The notes: generated by a model not told the origin, from the letters alone. DNA of 64,000 nt from Streptomyces sp. NBC_00433 (GCA_036015235.1 CP107926.1:8166001-8230000), one strand, 5' to 3'. Positions 53,840-62,226 are shown, numbered from the stretch's first letter. Numbers and translations are program-made.

Positions 53840-53886
53840 CCCTGTGCGGGCTCCAGGAGTCTTCATTTCTTGAAGCCCGCACAGGG
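53840..53886 (+). terminator. Terminator after the second sugar ABC operon
   Basis: CCCTGTGCGGGCT (53840-53852) and AGCCCGCACAGGG (53874-53886) are perfect 13-base arms around a 21-base loop, 34 bases after the stop. Confidence 0.75.
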
Positions 53887-53888
53887 GA

Positions 53889-53917
53889 TTGACGGCGGTC
53901 AACGGTGAGGAGTTAAT
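53889..53917 (+). promoter_or_regulatory. Promoter of the GH6 cellulase gene
   Basis: TTGACG (53889-53894) and GTTAAT (53912-53917) are separated by 17 bases. The predicted start of transcription falls just before the CebR-type box. Confidence 0.6.
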
Positions 53918-53929
53918 TCCTTCTGGATG

Positions 53930-53943
53930 TGGGAGCGCTCCCA
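53930..53943. promoter_or_regulatory. CebR-type operator of the GH6 cellulase gene
   Basis: TGGGAGCGCTCCCA matches the CebR consensus exactly. It starts 13 bases after the -10 element, so a bound repressor would block transcription initiation or early elongation. Confidence 0.85.
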
Positions 53944-54005
53944 TTCGGATCGAAGAGCGCTTCCCCGAACGGCACTCGCGTCCGCTTCCCAAGGAGCCCA
54001 CCCGC

Positions 54006-55205
54006 ATGACCGCACGCGTCCGCGCACGTACCCGTACGCTCACCGTCGCCGCGGCCACCGCCGCCCTTGCCGCCGTCACGGCCGCCGTGCCCGCGCACGC
54101 CACGGCGCCCGGCCACCACGCAGCCGCCCCCACCACGCTGTTCACCCCGCCGGCCAACCCGGACGCGAACGCGCAGATCCTGGACCTCCTCAAGCACTGG
54201 CAGCTCAAGGACGCCGCCGGCCTGCTGGCCATGACCCTGACCCCGCAGGCCGTCTGGTTCACCGGCGGCACCAGCCCCGCGGACACCCGCAAGGCCGTCG
54301 ACAAGACCGTCACCGACGCCGCCCGCAGGCACGCCCTGCCGGTGCTCGCGCTCTACAACATCCCCGGCCGCGACTGCGCCCAGTATTCGGCCGGCGGCGC
54401 CGCCGACAGCGCCGGATACCAGGCCTGGATCGACGCGGTGAAGGCCGGCATCGGCAACCGCCCCGCCGACGTCGTCCTGGAGCCCGACTCGCTGGCCCTG
54501 GTCCCCTCCGACTGCGGCATGGACGACGCCCAGGGCACCATGACGGCCCAGCGCTACGCCCAGATCCACTACGCCGTCGACGCCCTGGAGCCGCTCGCCG
54601 GCACCAAGGTCTACCTCGACGCGGGCCACAGCGGCTGGCACAGCATCAACGACATCGTGCCGCGGCTGATCGCCGGCGGCGTCGGCGACGCCACCGGCTT
54701 CTACCTCAACATCTCCAACTACCGCTCCGACAGCGAGATCGCCTGGTACGGCAAGCTGCTGTCGTCCTGCCTGGCCTACGTCTCGAACGGCGGCGCCGCG
54801 ACCGCCTGCCCCAACCAGTACTGGCCGGTCAACGACGCCCAGGCCTGGCTGGACGCCAACGTCCGCACCGCTCCCTCGGCGATGAAGCACTTCATCGCCG
54901 ACACCAGCCGCAACGGCCAGGGCCCCTGGACCCCGCCCGCCGGCGTCTACAGCGACGCCCAGGACTGGTGCAACCCGCCCGGACGCGGCCTCGGCGCCCG
55001 CCCGACCCTGAAGACCGGCGACCCGCTCCAGGACGCCAGGCTCTGGGTGAAGATCCCCGGCGAGTCCGACGGCCAGTGCACCCGCGGCACGGCGGGCCCC
55101 GCCGACCCCGAGCGCGGCTACCAGGACCCGGCGGCGGGCAAGTGGTTCCCGCAGCAGGCGCTCGAACTCGTCCACAAGGCCAACCCGTCGCTGCTCCCGC
55201 ACTGA
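54006..55205 (+). CDS. Secreted GH6 endoglucanase (cellulase)
   Basis: The product is 399 residues. A signal peptide (~1-32, Arg-rich then Ala-rich, ending AHATAP) precedes a GH6 catalytic domain. Motifs: PVLALYNIPGRDCAQYSAGG, the catalytic acid Asp161 in VVLEPDSLALV, VYLDAGHSGWHS, FIADTSRNGQGPW and DAQDWCNPPGRGLG, KIPGESDGQC. It cleaves cellulose beta-1,4 links with inversion outside the cell. There is no CBM or linker, unlike many Streptomyces cellulases of this family, so it may work on soluble or amorphous substrate. AAGGAG precedes ATG 54006. Confidence 0.93.
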   Translation: MTARVRARTRTLTVAAATAALAAVTAAVPAHATAPGHHAAAPTTLFTPPANPDANAQILDLLKHWQLKDAAGLLAMTLTPQAVWFTGGTSPADTRKAVDKTVTDAARRHALPVLALYNIPGRDCAQYSAGGAADSAGYQAWIDAVKAGIGNRPADVVLEPDSLALVPSDCGMDDAQGTMTAQRYAQIHYAVDALEPLAGTKVYLDAGHSGWHSINDIVPRLIAGGVGDATGFYLNISNYRSDSEIAWYGKLLSSCLAYVSNGGAATACPNQYWPVNDAQAWLDANVRTAPSAMKHFIADTSRNGQGPWTPPAGVYSDAQDWCNPPGRGLGARPTLKTGDPLQDARLWVKIPGESDGQCTRGTAGPADPERGYQDPAAGKWFPQQALELVHKANPSLLPH

Positions 55206-55504
55206 CACACCGCCCCGGTCCGGTCCCCGGCCCCGTCCGCACCCCGCGCCGCAGTACCGGCATGCGGGGTGCGGGTGGGGCCGGTGTGACGTTTTCCGCG
55301 TCCTGTGCGCTGTGAGAATCAGGACCGTGCGCCCGAGGGCGGCGCGCGGTCCGCCAGCCAGCGGAGAGGGGGCGGCATGGCGCGACGGGCGTACCGCCCG
55401 GCTCCCGGCACCGCGCCCGGCCGGGGCGCGGTGTGACACCTGTCGCGGCCCCGGCGCTGTATCTGTCGGGACGGCCACCCCGCGGGGACCACCGCCCGGG
55501 GGGC
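55206..55504. other. Intergenic region between cellulase and sigma-factor genes
   Basis: It contains the cellulase terminator at 55237-55274. TGTGAGAAT at 55311-55319 is a possible extended -10 element for the sigma-factor operon, without a clear -35. I see nothing else. Confidence 0.35.
55237..55274 (+). terminator. Terminator after the GH6 gene
   Basis: CCGCACCCCGC (55237-55247) pairs with GCGGGGTGCGG (55264-55274), an 11-base perfect stem with a 16-base loop. Confidence 0.7.
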
Positions 55505-56344
55505 ATGGGCACGATGAGCGGTGCCGCGACGTACGAAGAGGGAACGGTGGTCGGTGCCGGTGGGCGGCGGCGTGCCCGGGCGGACGACGGGCCACTCGGC
55601 CGCGCCGTGACGCGGGCCCGCGACGGCGACGAGGCCGCCTTCGGCGACGTCTACCGCGCGGTCCAGCCGATGCTGCTCGGCTACGTACGCGGTCTCGTCG
55701 GCGACGACGCGGACGACGTGGCCTCCGACGCCTGGCACGACATCGTCCGCGACCTGGCCGCCTTCCACGGCGACGGCGCCGCCTTCCGCGGCTGGGCGGC
55801 GACCATCGCCAGGCACCGCGCGCTGGACCACCTGCGCAGGCTCGGCTCCCGCCCGCGTACCACCGCCCTCGACACGGTCGCGGCCGAACCCGCCGCCGCG
55901 CCCGACTCCGCGGGCGTCGCCCTGGAGAACCTGTCCACCGCCCGAGCCCTGGCCATGATCGCCGCCCTGCCCCCCGACCAGGCGGAAGCCGTCCTGCTCC
56001 GCGTGGTCATCGGCCTGAGCGGGCCGGCCGCGGCCGAAGTGCTCGGCAAGCGCCCCGGCGCCGTCCGCACCGCCGCCCACCGCGGCCTGCGCCGTCTCGC
56101 GGAGCAACTCGCCCCGACGCGCGTCACTGACGCGCCGAACCCGACCTCCGCCCCGGCGGACGGGCGGGCCGAGCCGGATACGGAGGGCGAGCCGGAGGCG
56201 CCGACGGCTCCCGATGGGCTGGCCGGACCGGATGTGGCGGACGCGCGTGCCGTGGTGGATCCGGCGGGTGCGGGAGGTGGCGGCGGGCCGCCGGGCGGGG
56301 TGGGCGCCGGGGGGTCGGAATGCGATGGCGACAGGGAGGCGTGA
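55505..56344 (+). CDS. ECF-type RNA polymerase sigma factor
   Basis: The product is ~279 residues. Sigma region 2 (~45-110) reads ARDGDEAAFGDVYRAVQPML with DDVASDAWHDIVRDLAAF and FRGWAATIARHRALDHLRR. Region 4 (~155-205) reads MIAALPPDQAEAVLLRVVIG with the HTH SGPAAAEVLGKRPGAVRTAAHRG split across its helices. A ~75-residue Pro/Glu/Gly-rich tail follows, longer than in most ECF factors. ATG 55505 or 55514 may be used; both follow a GGGGGG stretch. The membrane protein gene that follows two bases after the stop is probably its regulator. Confidence 0.85.
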   Translation: MGTMSGAATYEEGTVVGAGGRRRARADDGPLGRAVTRARDGDEAAFGDVYRAVQPMLLGYVRGLVGDDADDVASDAWHDIVRDLAAFHGDGAAFRGWAATIARHRALDHLRRLGSRPRTTALDTVAAEPAAAPDSAGVALENLSTARALAMIAALPPDQAEAVLLRVVIGLSGPAAAEVLGKRPGAVRTAAHRGLRRLAEQLAPTRVTDAPNPTSAPADGRAEPDTEGEPEAPTAPDGLAGPDVADARAVVDPAGAGGGGGPPGGVGAGGSECDGDREA

Positions 56345-56345
56345 G

Positions 56346-57038
56346 GTGCTGGGCGGGAGTGAGCCTGGGGGGACGGACGTCGAGCGGCTGGTGGACCGGG
56401 TGGCCGACGGCGAGGTGGGGGAGCCGCGGTGGAGCGCTCTCCTGGTGGTGCTGAACGCCGCGGCCCGCGGGAGCGCCGTCGATCCCGAGCGGGAGCAGGC
56501 CGCGGTCGCCGCCTTCCAGGCCGCCGCGACCGGCAGGCCGGCCCGGCCTGGCCGGTGCGGACGGGCGCGGCGGCGCAGGCCGCTGCGGTCCGCGCGGGCG
56601 CTCGCGGGCGGCCTGGCGGCGGTCTTCGCGCTGTGCGGTGTCGCGGTCGCCGCGGGCGCCGATGTCCTGCCGGCCCGCGGCCACGCCGCCCACAGCGGAC
56701 CGCCGCCCGCGCCCGTCGCCCGTACGGCGCTCCCGGCGCCGACCGCGGCCGCCCCTTCCGCCGGTGCCCGCCCGTCGGCGTCCCCTTCGCCGGCGCCCCG
56801 CCCGCCGGCGTCCCGCCCGCCCGACACGGCCGTGCCGCCGCCCCCGCACAGCCGGGCCGCCGCGCCGCCGCGCGCGGTCAGGGCGCTGTGCCGGGCGTAC
56901 GCGGCGGCCGTACGGAACGGCCGCACGCCCGGGGCGAAGCTGACGGCCCGGCTGCAACGGGAGGCAGGCGGGAGCCACCGGGTCGCCGCCTACTGCCGCG
57001 CCCTGCTGGCGGCCGCGCCCGGCGCGGCGGCGAAATGA
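56346..57038 (+). CDS. Single-pass Pro-rich membrane protein, possible anti-sigma partner
   Basis: The product is ~230 residues. A cytosolic N-terminus (~1-85; GGTDVERLVDRVADGE, PRWSALLVVLNAAARG) leads to one membrane helix (~88-112, ALAGGLAAVFALCGVAVAAG), a Pro/Ala/Ser-rich external stalk of ~75 residues and a small C-terminal domain with two cysteines (RALCRAYAAAV, AAYCRALLAA). The layout and its position directly after the sigma gene suggest an anti-sigma factor or stress-sensing partner, but no zinc-binding anti-sigma motif is visible. GTG 56346 has GGGAGG six bases upstream; ATG 56325 overlapping the sigma gene is an alternative. Confidence 0.7.
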   Translation: MLGGSEPGGTDVERLVDRVADGEVGEPRWSALLVVLNAAARGSAVDPEREQAAVAAFQAAATGRPARPGRCGRARRRRPLRSARALAGGLAAVFALCGVAVAAGADVLPARGHAAHSGPPPAPVARTALPAPTAAAPSAGARPSASPSPAPRPPASRPPDTAVPPPPHSRAAAPPRAVRALCRAYAAAVRNGRTPGAKLTARLQREAGGSHRVAAYCRALLAAAPGAAAK

Positions 57039-57084
57039 CCCGGCTTCCCGGGGCGCCAGGGGCCCATCGGGCAGAGTGGGCCGC

Positions 57085-57681
57085 ATGCAGCCAGAGGTCC
57101 CGTCGCCGAACGACCCGCATGTGCGCCACATGCGGGCGATGTTCCTCGCCGTCATCACCGGAAGCTTCCTCTTCCTGATCCCGTGGATCGCCTACCTGTC
57201 GGTGAGCCTGCCGACCCACCGCACGGTCGCGAACTGGCGCTACGCCTGGGTCGGCTTCGACGGCGCGCTGATCGTCGCGCTCGGTGTCACCGCGCTGTGC
57301 GCCTGGCGCCGGCTGCAGATCTTCATCCCGTGGGCGGTGGCCACCGCCACACTGCTGTGCTGCGACGCGTGGTTCGACATCGTGCTCGACTGGAACAGCG
57401 ACGATCTGACCGGCGCCGTCGTGACCGCCGTGGCCGCGGAACTGCCGCTGGCCGCGCTGCTGCTGTACGCGGCCAGGAAGATGATCCGGCTGACCGTGAC
57501 CATCGCCTGGCGCCGGGCGGGCCGCTGCGGGCCCGTACCGCCGCTTTCCCGGCTCTCGCTGATCGTGCTCACCGACCGCGAGGAGCACGAGCGGGCGCGG
57601 GACCGGGAGCGGGAGAGCGACTGGCAGCGCGTCCACGGCGAGCCGCGGTCCGGTGGCCCGGACGACCGCCGCGCTCCATGA
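57085..57681 (+). CDS. Four-helix membrane protein of unknown function
   Basis: The product is 198 residues with about four membrane helices (FLAVITGSFLFLIPWIAYL, GALIVALGVTALCAW, FIPWAVATATLLCCDAWFDI, LPLAALLLYAARKMI) and a charged cytosolic tail (DREEHERARDRERESDW). I do not recognise the family; the WFDIVLDW segment between helices is likely conserved. ATG 57085 has no Shine-Dalgarno sequence but CAGAGT at 57072-57077 could be a -10 element for a leaderless transcript. Confidence 0.7.
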   Translation: MQPEVPSPNDPHVRHMRAMFLAVITGSFLFLIPWIAYLSVSLPTHRTVANWRYAWVGFDGALIVALGVTALCAWRRLQIFIPWAVATATLLCCDAWFDIVLDWNSDDLTGAVVTAVAAELPLAALLLYAARKMIRLTVTIAWRRAGRCGPVPPLSRLSLIVLTDREEHERARDRERESDWQRVHGEPRSGGPDDRRAP

Positions 57682-57712
57682 TCCCTTGCGGGGCGGGTCC
57701 GTTCGGTAATAT

Positions 57713-57743
57713 CTTGCAGCAAGTTACAGCGCGGTGAACCGCG
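57713..57743. promoter_or_regulatory. Two inverted repeats upstream of the PfkB kinase gene
   Basis: CTTGCAGCAAG (57713-57723) is an 11-base palindrome of the kind described in Streptomyces maltose and amylase promoters. CGCGGT-GA-ACCGCG (57730-57743) is a perfect 6-base inverted repeat. Both lie within 55 bases of the start codon. Confidence 0.5.
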
Positions 57744-57766
57744 TTGGACGGCGACGGGGAGCACGG

Positions 57767-58720
57767 ATGACCAGCACCGCACCGGCCGGGCCTGCCTACG
57801 ACGTGCTGGTGGTCGGCGGCACCGGGGTCGACACCATCGTCCTGGTGGACGAACTGGCCGTCCCCGGCGGCGACTTCCTCGCCGTCCGGCCGATCAGGGA
57901 CTACGTGGCGCACACCGGCAACGGCGTGGCGCTGGGCTTCCACGCCCTCGGGCTGGCCACCAAATTCATCGACTTCCTCGGCGACGACGCGCAGGGCCGG
58001 ATGATCCTGGACCGCTATGCCGCCACCGGCCTCGACTTCAGCCATCGGCCGGCGCCGGCCGGCACCCCGCGCAGCGTCAACCTGGTGGACCGCGAGGGGC
58101 GCCGCTTCTCCTTCTACGACGGCCGCCACCCGCACGACCTCGCGCTGCCCCGCGACTTCTACCTGCCCTACCTCGAAGCCGCCCGGCATGTGCACGTCTC
58201 CCGCTCACCGCACGCGGAAACCGTCTTCGCCGACGCGGTCCGGCTCGGCCGCACCGTCTCGACCGACCTGCACGCCTGGGACGGCGAGGACAGCTCGGCG
58301 CACCCCTGGGCCTACGGCGCCGACCTGGTCTTCCTCAGCGCCGCCACTGTCGGAGAGCGCATTCCCGCGGTCATGCGGCAGATCCTGGAGCACGGCAGAG
58401 CGGCCCTGGTGGTGGCCACGGACGGCGCCGCGGGCTGCCATGTCATGGAGCGCGGCGACAACGGGCCGCGCCACTTCCCGGCCGTCGCACCCGAGCGCCC
58501 GGTGGTGGACAGCAACGGCGCCGGTGACGCCTTCCTCACCGCCTTCCTGCACAGCCGCTTCTCCGGCGCCACGCTGGAGGCCTGCGTGCTGGCCGGATCG
58601 GTCTCCGGCGCCTACGCCTGCGGCAGCCCCGGCACGCACGAGGAGCTGATCAGCGCCGCGGCACTGGCGGCGGCCGTCGACAGGGCGGGGCGCACCGCCC
58701 CGGGCCTGCCGGTGCGCTGA
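57767..58720 (+). CDS. PfkB/ribokinase-family sugar kinase
   Basis: The product is 317 residues. PfkB signatures: VLVVGGTGVDTIVLVDELAV at the N-terminus, HTGNGVALGFHALGLATKF (the di-Gly region reads TGNG) and DSNGAGDAFLTAFL with catalytic base Asp254. It phosphorylates a sugar or nucleoside with ATP in the cytosol; ribose, fructose and adenosine-like substrates occur in the family. It stands alone, with no transporter beside it. GGGGAG precedes ATG 57767. Confidence 0.9.
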   Translation: MTSTAPAGPAYDVLVVGGTGVDTIVLVDELAVPGGDFLAVRPIRDYVAHTGNGVALGFHALGLATKFIDFLGDDAQGRMILDRYAATGLDFSHRPAPAGTPRSVNLVDREGRRFSFYDGRHPHDLALPRDFYLPYLEAARHVHVSRSPHAETVFADAVRLGRTVSTDLHAWDGEDSSAHPWAYGADLVFLSAATVGERIPAVMRQILEHGRAALVVATDGAAGCHVMERGDNGPRHFPAVAPERPVVDSNGAGDAFLTAFLHSRFSGATLEACVLAGSVSGAYACGSPGTHEELISAAALAAAVDRAGRTAPGLPVR

Positions 58721-58794
58721 CCGGTTGCCGGCTGCTCAGCCGTCAGGCCCAGGCCGGGCCCAGCCGCCCAGCCCCAGCCGCCCAGCCCCGGCCG

Positions 58795-59610
58795 TCAGCC
58801 CGCCTCGATCCGCCGGATCGCGGTGTCCAGCGCGGCGTCCTGCGACGGGTAGACCTCGCACACCGGGTCGCCGCTCGGCGTGCGGGTGTGGTCGATCTCC
58901 CACAGGCTCACCTCGCTGCCGTCCAGCAGCAGGAAGGCGTGCTCGTACAGCGACCACGACACGTGGCGGCCGGCGACCAGCGCCGTCCCGCGCGTGACGA
59001 TGCTGATGTCGTGCGCGATGGCCGCGCGCAGCCGGATCGCGACATCGCTGCCCGGCGCCCCGGCGTTGACGTTGGCGGCCCTGCGTAGCAGCCGCCTGGC
59101 GTGTTCGGCCGAGTCGCCCTCGGTGTAGGCCCGCCGGAGAGCGGTCTCCGAGCCCGGGGCGAGCAGCGCGTCCACGTCCTCGCTGCCGCGCTCCAGCCGC
59201 AAACCGCCGCTCCGCGTGTCGTACGGCATCTCCTGCGGGCCCGTCGACCCGCCGAAGGCCGTGTCGACCTCCCACTCGGCGAGCGTCAGCCCCTCCTGCC
59301 CGGTGAAGACCGAGCGGTGCGGCAGCCCGTCCGGGCCGGTGTCGTGCTCCAGCTCCCACAGCACCCGCACACTGCCGTCCGGCAGCAGGAAGCTGTGCCG
59401 GAAGGTCCGCCGGTTCATCCGCCGCGGCGGGCCCTTGGTGTGGCGGCACGACTGGAGCCCGCAGTAGTGCATCAACGCAAAGCGCACGGCGCCCAGTTCA
59501 CGTGCCGCCGCGGCGCCGTTGTCCGCCCTTTCGAGCAGCCGGGCCAGCTGTTCGGCCGGCGCACCGCCCGCCCGCTCGGGTTCTGCCGTGTCCGCGCCTT
59601 CCACGTCCAT
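58795..59610 (-). CDS. DUF6227-type conserved actinobacterial protein
   Basis: The product is 271 residues and soluble. Features: EQLARLLERADNGAAAARELGAV at the N-terminus, HYCGLQSCRHTKGPPRRMNR, RTFRHSFLLPDGSVRVLWEL, and a repeat of that phrase near the C-terminus as YEHAFLLLDGSEVSLWEIDH. So it holds two related beta segments. I recognise it as the family annotated DUF6227 in Streptomyces; no biochemical role is known. ATG 59610 has GGGAGG upstream. It converges with the PfkB gene. Confidence 0.72.
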   Translation of the reverse strand: MDVEGADTAEPERAGGAPAEQLARLLERADNGAAAARELGAVRFALMHYCGLQSCRHTKGPPRRMNRRTFRHSFLLPDGSVRVLWELEHDTGPDGLPHRSVFTGQEGLTLAEWEVDTAFGGSTGPQEMPYDTRSGGLRLERGSEDVDALLAPGSETALRRAYTEGDSAEHARRLLRRAANVNAGAPGSDVAIRLRAAIAHDISIVTRGTALVAGRHVSWSLYEHAFLLLDGSEVSLWEIDHTRTPSGDPVCEVYPSQDAALDTAIRRIEAG

Positions 59611-59741
59611 ACGGTCCTCCCGGCCTTCGCCGTACCCCAACCCCACCGGCGACTCAGGGTAGTAGCGTCGTCGCCGATTGCGCCCGCGAACGACGACATT
59701 TCCGGGCGTGCGGCCGAATTTCGCGCCCCCCTGCGACCGGA

Positions 59742-60410
59742 TCAACCCTGCGCGCGCCCGGCCGACCACAGCAGCGCGCCCCGCAGATGCGCGCGGAAGC
59801 GCGGGTCGGCGTAGGCCGACGCGGTGTGCCCGAGAGCGGTGTAGAACGACCGGCCGGCACCGACCTGCCGGCACCAGACCAGCGGATGGTCGGCGCCCAT
59901 CGTGCCGCCTTCATACCGCCGTTCGTCCACCGACGCCAGCACCCGCACCCCGGTGCCGCGCGGGCCGGCGCCGAAGTCGTACCACTCGTCGGTCCACTCC
60001 CACACGAGCGGCAGGTGCGCGGTCGCCGGATGGCCCCGGTCCTCCACCGTCACCGCGGCGGTCTGCACCGCCGGATGCCCGATGAAGCGCGCCCCGGTCA
60101 GCTCGCCGTACCAGGGCCACTCGTATTCGGCGCAGGTCGCCGCATGCACCCCGAGGAAGCCGCCGCCCCCGGTGACGTACGCCCGCAGCGCGCGCCGGGC
60201 GTCGTCGTCGAGCACCTCACCGGTGGGGGAGAGGAAGACCACCGCGGCGCAGCCCGCCGCCAACAGGCGGGCCAGCTCCCGCGGATCCTCGGTGTGCCGC
60301 ACCGACAGGCCCTCGGGGGCGGCGAGTTCGGCGAGCGCGGCGGCGCCGGCGCCGATCGAGTCGTGCCGGTAGCCGGCGGTCGCGCTGAAGACGGCGACGT
60401 CCTCGGGCAT
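59742..60410 (-). CDS. ThuA-like domain protein
   Basis: The product is 222 residues with a glutamine-amidotransferase-like fold of the ThuA family: VAVFSATAGYRHDSIGAG, AAVVFLSPTGEVLDD, GGGGFLGVHAATCAEYEWPW, RFIGHPAVQTAAV, HPLVWCRQVGAGRSFYTALGH. ThuA proteins are linked to trehalose and other disaccharide use in rhizobia and may act in sugar oxidation. The fold's nucleophile position is not a Cys here (GVHAATC). It is a single gene between the DUF6227 and zinc-ribbon genes, same strand. Confidence 0.85.
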   Translation of the reverse strand: MPEDVAVFSATAGYRHDSIGAGAAALAELAAPEGLSVRHTEDPRELARLLAAGCAAVVFLSPTGEVLDDDARRALRAYVTGGGGFLGVHAATCAEYEWPWYGELTGARFIGHPAVQTAAVTVEDRGHPATAHLPLVWEWTDEWYDFGAGPRGTGVRVLASVDERRYEGGTMGADHPLVWCRQVGAGRSFYTALGHTASAYADPRFRAHLRGALLWSAGRAQG

Positions 60411-60504
60411 GTGCGGTTCGCTCCTGCGGTACGGGTGAAGGGGGTTCGGACGTCGAACAGTCGGTGCGGGCTGCCGCCGCGGAGATCCAAACGACAGGCC
60501 CTAG

Positions 60505-60672
60505 CTAGTCTGCGGCGCCCGGAAAGGGGGTGCCGCAGCGGGGGCAGCGGGCGGCTCTCATGTCCTCGCGCATCGCACCGCACGCGTCGCAGACCCGGTC
60601 GAGCCGGCAGACCGGGTCGCCCCCCTCGGTGTGCTCCTCGTGCTCCGGCCGGTCGTCGTGGCCGTCGGTCAT
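60505..60672 (-). CDS. Small zinc-ribbon protein
   Basis: The product is 55 residues: an acidic N-terminal half (DGHDDRPEHEEHTEGGDP) and a single zinc ribbon formed by CDACG and CPRCG. The start ATG 60672 lies five bases after the AraC-family stop, with AGGAG ten bases upstream, so it is co-transcribed with that regulator. Function is unknown; it could modulate a partner protein. Confidence 0.6.
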   Translation of the reverse strand: MTDGHDDRPEHEEHTEGGDPVCRLDRVCDACGAMREDMRAARCPRCGTPFPGAAD

Positions 60673-60676
60673 GCGG

Positions 60677-61753
60677 TCACGACTCCTGTCCCGGCCGGGG
60701 GACGGGCCCCGCCGCCGGGCCGGTGTCACGGGCGTCCCACCGGTTCATCGCCCGCCGCAGCGACCGCGTCTCGGCGAAGCCGAGCCGGGTGGCGGCGCGT
60801 TGGGCGGATTCGGCGCCGGAGCGGCGCAGGCCGGCCGAACGCTCCCTGCGTACGGTGTCGAGTTCGGCCCGCCAGGTGGTGCCGGACTCGGCGAGCCGGC
60901 GCTGCAAGGTGCGCGGGCTGACCGCGAGCCTTCGGGCCGTGCTGTCCAACGACGGTCGGCCGTCGGCCAGTTGCGCGAGGATCGCGGTCCGCAGACCCGG
61001 CAGCGGGTCGGCCGGGCCCCGCCGTGGCGGCGGGAAGGCGGCGGCGGACCGCTTGATGATCGCTGCGAGTGCCGGGTCCGCGGTGACCATCGGCAGCGCC
61101 AGGTCCCTGCGGTGCAGGGTGATCGTGTCGGCGGGGGCGCCGAAGTCGACCCTGGCGCTGCCGAAGCTGTCGGCGTACGCCGTGGTCCGGCGCGGTGCCT
61201 GGTGGGCGAAGGACACCCGGGTCGGCGAGAGCGCTCTCCCGGTGCCGTGCCGGAACTGCCCGGTGAGCACCGCGAGGACGAACTCGGCCACCACACCGTG
61301 CATTTCGTGGTCCGGGCGCAGGATGTCGTAGGTGACGGTGACCTCGTCGCCCGACACCTCGGTGGTGAGCCGGGAACTGCTGCTCACCAGGTGCACGTGC
61401 CTGGCGCCGAGCGCGAGGCCCTCGCCCAGGGTGGGCGCGGTGCTGATCAGATAGTCGACCAGGTCGAAGAATCCGTGGCGGTAGCGCATGGCGGTCAGCA
61501 GGCCCGCGTCCGGCCGCCCGGTGCGGGTCAGCACCTCGCGCCACAGCCGGAAGGTGCCGGCCGACGGCATCCGCGCGGTGGCCGGGGCGCGCAGCGCGGT
61601 CGGCAGGCCCGCGGCCCTCACCAGCGCGTCGGCCTCCGCGCCGTCGCGCGCGGCGGCTCTGGCGATGAATCTGGGCACCACGACGCAGTCGGTCAGCGGG
61701 GCGGTCGCGGCCGGCTCGGCGGCGCTCGGCGGCGGAGGCTCGGAGTGCGGCAT
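60677..61753 (-). CDS. AraC-family regulator with arabinose-binding-like N-terminal domain (OruR/VirS type)
   Basis: The product is 358 residues. The N-terminal ~200 residues match the PF12625-type sensor (VPRFIARAAARDGAEADALV, MRYRHGFFDLVDYLISTAP, GEGLALGARHVHLVSSSSRL). The C-terminal double HTH contains STARRLAVSPRTLQRRLAES and a rather degenerate second helix-turn-helix (AATRLGFAETRSLRRAMNRW). Such regulators often control lipid, amino acid or alkane catabolism. ATG 61753 is preceded by GAGG. Direct repeats at 61865-61901 are probable binding sites. Confidence 0.88.
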   Translation of the reverse strand: MPHSEPPPPSAAEPAATAPLTDCVVVPRFIARAAARDGAEADALVRAAGLPTALRAPATARMPSAGTFRLWREVLTRTGRPDAGLLTAMRYRHGFFDLVDYLISTAPTLGEGLALGARHVHLVSSSSRLTTEVSGDEVTVTYDILRPDHEMHGVVAEFVLAVLTGQFRHGTGRALSPTRVSFAHQAPRRTTAYADSFGSARVDFGAPADTITLHRRDLALPMVTADPALAAIIKRSAAAFPPPRRGPADPLPGLRTAILAQLADGRPSLDSTARRLAVSPRTLQRRLAESGTTWRAELDTVRRERSAGLRRSGAESAQRAATRLGFAETRSLRRAMNRWDARDTGPAAGPVPRPGQES

Positions 61754-62226
61754 GCCAGTCACCTCGGCAAGTCTGCGGTCTGCGGCGGTCTGCGCAGGTG
61801 GGGGAACGAACAGGGGACAGCCGGTGCGCGCCGCGTCGGGGCGCCCCCGGCAGCCTACGCCCGAGCTGGCGCGTTCTGTCCGCTGTCTGGCGCGTTCCGT
61901 CCTCCCGCGGGCGACCCGCCGGGGCCAAGATCGGGGCAATGGTGCTCAAGGGTGCCGGGTCGCTCGCGCGGGGGAGGTGCGGCGACAGTAGGGGGAGGGC
62001 GCCGGCGCGAGCGGGTCACCGTTCGCGCCGGCGAAAGCACGCGCCTTGTCGCTGATGCCGCGGACGGCGTGTTCCTGCTGTCTGTGCCGCTTCTTGCCGC
62101 CCGTGCCGCGCAGAGTGCCCTGCTCGTCGCGCACGCCGAATCGGGAGCGCACGCCTTGCCGCGCACGCCGGGCGGGAGCGCCGGCCTCGTCGCCTGTGCC
62201 GCCGAGCACGACGCCGCCGGGCGTGC
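61754..62226. other. Long upstream region of the AraC gene
   Basis: The 473 bases between the AraC start and the TetR stop contain the AraC-type direct repeats at 61865-61901 and one weak open frame (61946-62230, minus), listed separately. No divergent target gene is present, which is unusual for this regulator type. Confidence 0.4.
61865..61901. promoter_or_regulatory. 16-base direct repeats, AraC-type binding sites
   Basis: CTGGCGCGTTCTGTCC (61865-61880) and CTGGCGCGTTCCGTCC (61886-61901) differ at one position and start 21 bases apart, two helical turns. This layout fits the tandem binding of AraC-family monomers. They lie 112-148 bases before the AraC start. Confidence 0.6.

Noticed and set aside
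61228..61239. GAGAGCGCTCTC inside the AraC-family gene
   Set aside because: It is within coding sequence and shows that the 12-mer can arise by chance from common codons. Only intergenic copies near glucan genes were used to propose the regulon.
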